DNA of 64,000 nucleotides from Calliphora vicina (Eukaryota; Arthropoda; Insecta; Diptera; Calliphoridae): contig NC_088780.1 of the NCBI RefSeq assembly GCF_958450345.1, positions 153,308,726 to 153,372,725 of the forward strand, written 5' to 3'. The notes beneath the pieces were generated by a model. That model was not told where the DNA came from. It searched no databases and saw nothing but the letters and a program-made list of their open reading frames with translations. Position 1 is the first letter of the stretch. Each line of letters opens with the position of its first letter. This document shows, one piece after another, positions 59,125 through 64,000 of this stretch. The position numbers were made by a program, and so were the translations under genes.

Positions 59125-60161
59125 ATGGATTGTTTAATACAAAAATGTAGCTATTTTATCATTCTTTGTTTAAAATTTTACATAAGTTATTTTAACTACT
59201 ATAAAACAAAATAATTGGAATGAAATCTATTTTATAAGGACAGGTCTAATTTATATATGTACCCATTTATCTGAATGTGTGTGTTTATAAATTAGTTTTT
59301 ATTTAATATTTAACAACATAAAATTGGTTGCAAAATCCTGCTCAAAATCTATAGTTTATAGTTTTAGTTTCAGTATCATGGCCAGTAATAAACTGTTGTT
59401 GGTTTACAAAATGGAAATAGAAATTAAAGGATTTTAAATGCTTGATTTATTGATAGTTTGTTAAAGTTATTTAATAAATTGTTTTAGTGAAGTTACCATT
59501 TAAAGTTGATAATATTTTGTTATGCTTAGGCCTATACATTTTGTGTTAATGATTGCTGATCATTTACTTCTATGGGTTTGAAAACTGCGGTAATTTTATT
59601 GCGGAATTTCGTTTTTTTTAGTTTATTCAATAAGCTAAAACGTTTCTGAGTTTCCTCCATTTACGAAATAACGGTATATCTCGAAAACAAGAGCTAAGCT
59701 AGAAAAACGGATTCAGTGTACTTGAATTAGGTTAAACCGCTGGGTACCCTGCTTGACAGAAAAAAAGTGTCAAATTCGTGCACAGTGTTATTAATTGAAT
59801 TTTGTTTAGCGCAATAACTTAATAAATCAGAATATTGAAAATATATACTTCAAAATTTGTTTAAATTATATTTAAAATAAATTATATAAAATATTAAAAT
59901 GCATATGTACATCAGACAACAAAGTCAGTTTTAAAACTCCTTATATTCGTCAATAAATACATAAAGATGACACCAACTAATTCAATAATATAATTCTTTC
60001 ACAACCATATACGTACATTAGGGTTGCCTTTATTTACAGTTTTGGAATTTTTTATGCTATAACGTATAGAGGTTGCACATTTCACTTGAAGAAAGTAACA
60101 ATATTTTCAAAAAAAAAATAAATGTAAAAAAAAACAATTAAAAATTTATTTTGTAAATATT
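59125..60161. other. Spacer
   Basis: No recognised feature; generally AT-rich. Confidence 0.45.
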
Positions 60162-60372
<211 letters not shown>

Positions 60373-60456
60373 CTATTGGAATACGTTATTTGTATACCCA
60401 CCATCATTCTGTTAATAACACATCAAAATATTTATAGCAGTCCCACATTAATATAT

Positions 60457-61859
60457 GGGCAATTCCATATCATGTGACATTTGTACGCCTATATAGTGGA
60501 ATAGGTTTGCAAATTTAATAGTATTTGAAAATTATCTTTATGTTCCATTCAGAAGGTAATACATTTTAAAATAATAAAAAGTTCTTTCGAAACATTGTTG
60601 TCCAAAATATCGAGCGAAATAAGGGTATATCGTACATGACATAAAACGGAACTCATTTTGAGGTACATGTAGAAATATGCGAAAATATTGGAATCGTGAG
60701 ATGCGTTATTTTTTTTTTAATTTCTTGCACTAAACGAAATATTTTTCCTTTACAATCCGTCATAATTAAATAAAAATAATCTTTGTATGATTTTATAATA
60801 AATACAATTTAATATCATACGTGACATAACGTACGTCACAGATTTTTCTCTTATAATAAAACAATACATATTCTGTATATATATGTATGTATACAAAAAC
60901 TAAAAAAATTAATAGAAAATATACATTCGGTTTCAATAAACAATTTGACAATAGCAAAAAATCAATCAGAGTCAAATTCTTATCATACTACAAGCTAATT
61001 GGGAGCCTAGTTTTCGCCGCAATTTTAGCCTAAAACATATCTAAAACCATAGAGAACATAGAGCGGAAACTCGAAAAAAACTCAAACAAAAAAAATACTC
61101 AAAAAAGTTACACATACTAGTGTTGTTTTTGTTTTCACATAGTTTTTTTTACTAATACATTCTCACCACTTAGGTTTTTGACAACTGAGTTAGGTCTTTG
61201 AGAAGAGAGTTTCCGCTCTATGTGTTTTCTCTATGCCTAAAACATTAAAAAATTAAATATAATCAGTTTAAACTATTATTTTTGTCTTTAAAATGTTGTA
61301 ATATAATCTAAATACTTTCACATAAGCTCTGTGCAATAACTAAAAGTTGTTAGAATTGTTACTGGAAAAGCGTTCATTAACTCAAAAAACTTGCAAGTAG
61401 AGAAAAAATCAAGAGCGTATAAATTTTAAAGAGTGTTCTCTCGTTGCAAACTATTACAAGTTCTATTTGGAACTCGTAATAGTTAGCAGCTTATATTTCA
61501 AATGTTTTGTATTATTGTTTATTCATTTACAATTTTTTTTTGTGGTGAAAAAATGTCAAAAAAAGAATTATCAATAAAATTGATGAAAATGTCAGTATTT
61601 ATACATTTTAAAATGAATAAAATAAGAAAATTGTGTGTATAAAACAATTGTTACTGGAAAAGCGTTCATTTACTTTTTACTATTATTGAGAATTTAAGAG
61701 AGTAATTTTGTAAATTTTGATTTTATTCTCTCTCTGGGAAAGTAAATGAACAGACCTATAGTAATATTTTTTTATTTTCTTCTATTCAAATCATCTTGAA
61801 AAAAAGTATCAAGGGTTTTTGTATTTTCATACGTGGTAGGGAATCTCGTGGAATTGCCC
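60457..61859. mobile_element. GGGCAATTCCA-terminated element, second copy
   Basis: Ends GGGCAATTCCA and TGGAATTGCCC, both next to ATAT. It is the reverse-orientation sister of 13410-17744, lacking that copy's two inserts but carrying its own at 61048-61235. Sister comparison gives the empty sites for all three inserts. Contains repeated CGTACGTCAC/GTACATGACAT-type motifs. Non-coding. Confidence 0.85.
61048..61235. mobile_element. 188-bp hAT-like MITE
   Basis: Ends CATAGAGAACATAGAGCGGA and GTTTTCTCTATG; the right arm has four extra bases. Flanks TCTAAAAC (61040-61047) and CCTAAAAC (61236-61243) form an 8-bp duplication with one mismatch. The empty site is visible at about 15050-15070 in the sister element. 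An 8-bp duplication and CA..TG ends fit hAT. Confidence 0.85.
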
Positions 61860-61924
61860 ATATGTATTCCGGGTCCTCATACGATTTTAAGATGATCTAG
61901 ATATTTCCAAACGAAAGTCGCTAG

Positions 61925-62336
61925 TTGGATCACATTTTTTTCAAAATACTCTCTGTTTATGAGCTTTGTTTGGTATTGAAAATGGACAATGTCGGTCCCC
62001 TGGAATACTGTTTGAGCACTCATAAATATGTTGATTATGCGGCAATCCTGATAAAATCTTGCACAAATTAGTTCTAAGTATTCTGAAATTATACTGTAAA
62101 GTATAGCAAAATTTTGGAAACATTCGTTGCTAGTCCTCATATAAGGTCCCCTCAGAAAATGACTTGAATATTCATAATTGTCTTATAGTAATTCATATAG
62201 TGATGAAATTGGACATAAACATGTTTCATATGAACCTAAATCTTTCTACTAACTTTTGTGATGATCAATCTATAACTGACCCTACTCCCTATATAACCAA
62301 TATCTCAGAAAAATATTAATAACACTCTTACTTGTT
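61925..62336 (-). repeat. R1 repeat, 5' part, reverse
   Basis: In minus orientation it starts AACAAGTAAGAGTGTTATTA at 62336 and follows 2739-3100, then 3985-4030 (ACCGACATTG, TTTTCAATACCAAACAAA) of the plus copy. The 3' part is absent or too diverged to trace. Confidence 0.7.
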
Positions 62337-63736
62337 ATGAATTAAGAAGCTACTTTTTGAATTTCCCGGCTCTTAACTAAAAGTGCTTCTGTTAACAGGC
62401 AGTTGAGTCCTGTCAAAATTTGAACAAGCTGCGTCATTTAGTTTCTGTTTGTCAGCCATTGACATAAGACTTCCTCGCGACTTGAGTATAAATTGGAAAA
62501 AAGTGAATTTCTTTTTCAATATTGCTAGAACTCGAAACTTCAGATAACATTTGCAACCCCAAAACGTTATCCGATTGTGCTCTAATTTTCAGCATTAGGT
62601 TTTCAGATAATGGAGAACAATAGGGGCACCACTAATATACATACACACATGCATTTTTAAATTTTTTTACCAGATTGAGTTTGTGAAAAAAGGATTTTCA
62701 CAGTAATTACACAGATACTCACATTCAGAAAATATAATAAATATCGGCGAAGTGATTTTTATATTCCAACAATTGTAAGTACGTGTAAATCTGGGAATGA
62801 GAAATGTTTTCTTTCCGTTATTTTTTCATTATTAATTTTATTTTATTCATGTTTTCAATTCTGGCTTTTTTTCACTTTTTGTGCAAGTATTGTTGTCGTA
62901 ATTGCAGAAATGTCGCTTTGGTTTAATTTAATTAAACGTAATCAATTAATGAATGTATGTATGTGAAAGGAATACACTTCCTTTCATATTCATTTATTGC
63001 ATATATGATTAATAATTAGGGAAGTTCAAAAATGTTTATGGAAAATCAAATCTGGACTAAAATGCCAAATTAAAGCAATATACTGTTGCATATTTCTTAC
63101 ATATTCTATATGTATTAGAGGATTGAAACTAACTAAACTAGAATTAGAACTAGTTGGGAAAATGAAATTTAAAATGGAACTCCCTAATGTATGCTATGTG
63201 TTTGAGAAAGTATGAGTGATCGTTTTGAATTCAATGTTTGGTCGTCGAGATTGCTTGTAATTTTATGTAATACATACACGCACAAACACAAACTTATATA
63301 GACATATTGAACATGTATAATAAGAAGGATAATTGTATAACATTGTTGTTGTATAGTTTACATGCATACACAGACATATAATGTAAGCATAAATGTAAAC
63401 TAGACTGCTCCATAAAAATTATGAATTCTCCAATTTACTGCTGTAATAAATTTCTCCCAAAACTAGGAATACATAGAGACTTTTTAAACCACTACACAAT
63501 ATTTATGTATTATAGTTCCAGTAGTACAAATATGGTCCAAATTTTAAATTCTATGTTTAAGTAAAATTGTGAATTTTTTTAGACCTTTCTCCACATAATT
63601 AATGATAACTCAAAAACGGTTAGTCCGATATTATTAAAATAAACTTAGACAAATTTAAATTTACATAACCCTTAATCCGTTAATATATTACGTGGCAATC
63701 GGCTCAGTAGTTTCAGAGTTATAATAACAAAGTGAA
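62337..63736. other. Spacer
   Basis: No gene or element end recognised. Confidence 0.45.
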
Positions 63737-63973
63737 GCAAAAAATATATATTTTTTATGTGAAAATAGCTAATTTTATTAGAATAGCAAATTTGTTTGTT
63801 TCAAAAAAACACATGAAAAATCGAAATTTTTGTGATCGATATCTCATTTGATTCCTATTACATGTGTCTTTGTGATAAAGCAATAAACCTGAACAATTTC
63901 TGCCGCTATCGAATTTTCACGTATTTTTTAAAACAAAAAAAAATTGCTATTTTCACGTAAAATATATATTTCT
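63737..63973. repeat. Short foldback at the window edge
   Basis: AAATATATATTTTTTATGTG followed by AAAATAGCTAA near 63743 pairs with TTGCTATTTTCACGTAAAAT followed by ATATATTT near 63944. An imperfect inverted repeat of about 30 bp; it may continue past the window. Confidence 0.55.
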
Positions 63974-64000
63974 TGCTTAAATTTGTTATTATAGCTTCGA

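Overview
The window looks like AT-rich, intron-dominated DNA of a higher fly, probably a calyptrate such as a blow fly or house-fly relative. The reasons are GT-AG exons separated by long introns, a RING-protein exon full of Asn/Thr/Gln/Ser homopolymers, a density of short non-autonomous DNA transposons typical of those genomes, mauritiana-type mariner remnants, and no bacterial-style gene packing. Species cannot be named from the sequence alone.

Host gene content is sparse. On the plus strand a 123-base exon (6852-6974) encodes the C-terminal half of a PDZ domain. It is followed after a 2.7 kb intron by a large terminal exon (9716-11110) that encodes a SIAH-type RING finger and a long low-complexity tail. 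Both junctions are phase 0, so the two exons read as one protein, a PDZ + RING ubiquitin-ligase-like protein whose 5' exons lie outside the window. A short coding-like patch at 20741-21222 may be a further exon, but with low confidence. Nothing else looks like a host gene, and no tRNA or rRNA was recognised.

The rest is a layered graveyard of mobile elements. Autonomous-looking: one Tc1/mariner-superfamily element at 21250-22547 (DD37E spacing, intact 335-residue transposase, perfect 27-bp termini), with a decayed sister at 30660-31600. Remnants with recognisable transposase pieces: mariner (198-873, 17960-18770, 19425-19795), hAT (41957-43221, 45005-46441) and pogo/Tigger (33181-34042). Non-autonomous: hAT-like elements with 8-bp duplications (874-1453, 32291-36789, 61048-61235), a piggyBac-like TTAA element (32867-33134), two short Helitrons (28975-29297, and one at 50589-53468 split by an insertion), and a set of TA-flanked elements sharing CACNCAGNGAAAA-type termini (3107-3961, 24328-25020, 25471-25717, 40289-40722).

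Three structures stand out. At 50602-53144 there is a 2.5 kb near-perfect palindrome built from about eleven 180-bp units in opposite orientations, sitting inside a Helitron. At 15683-17530 a 1.85 kb foldback element contains a second palindrome in its loop and sits inside another element. At 58614-59124 a foldback is made from two copies of each arm. Several nestings can be proven inside the window because a second copy of the host repeat lacks the insert and shows the empty site.
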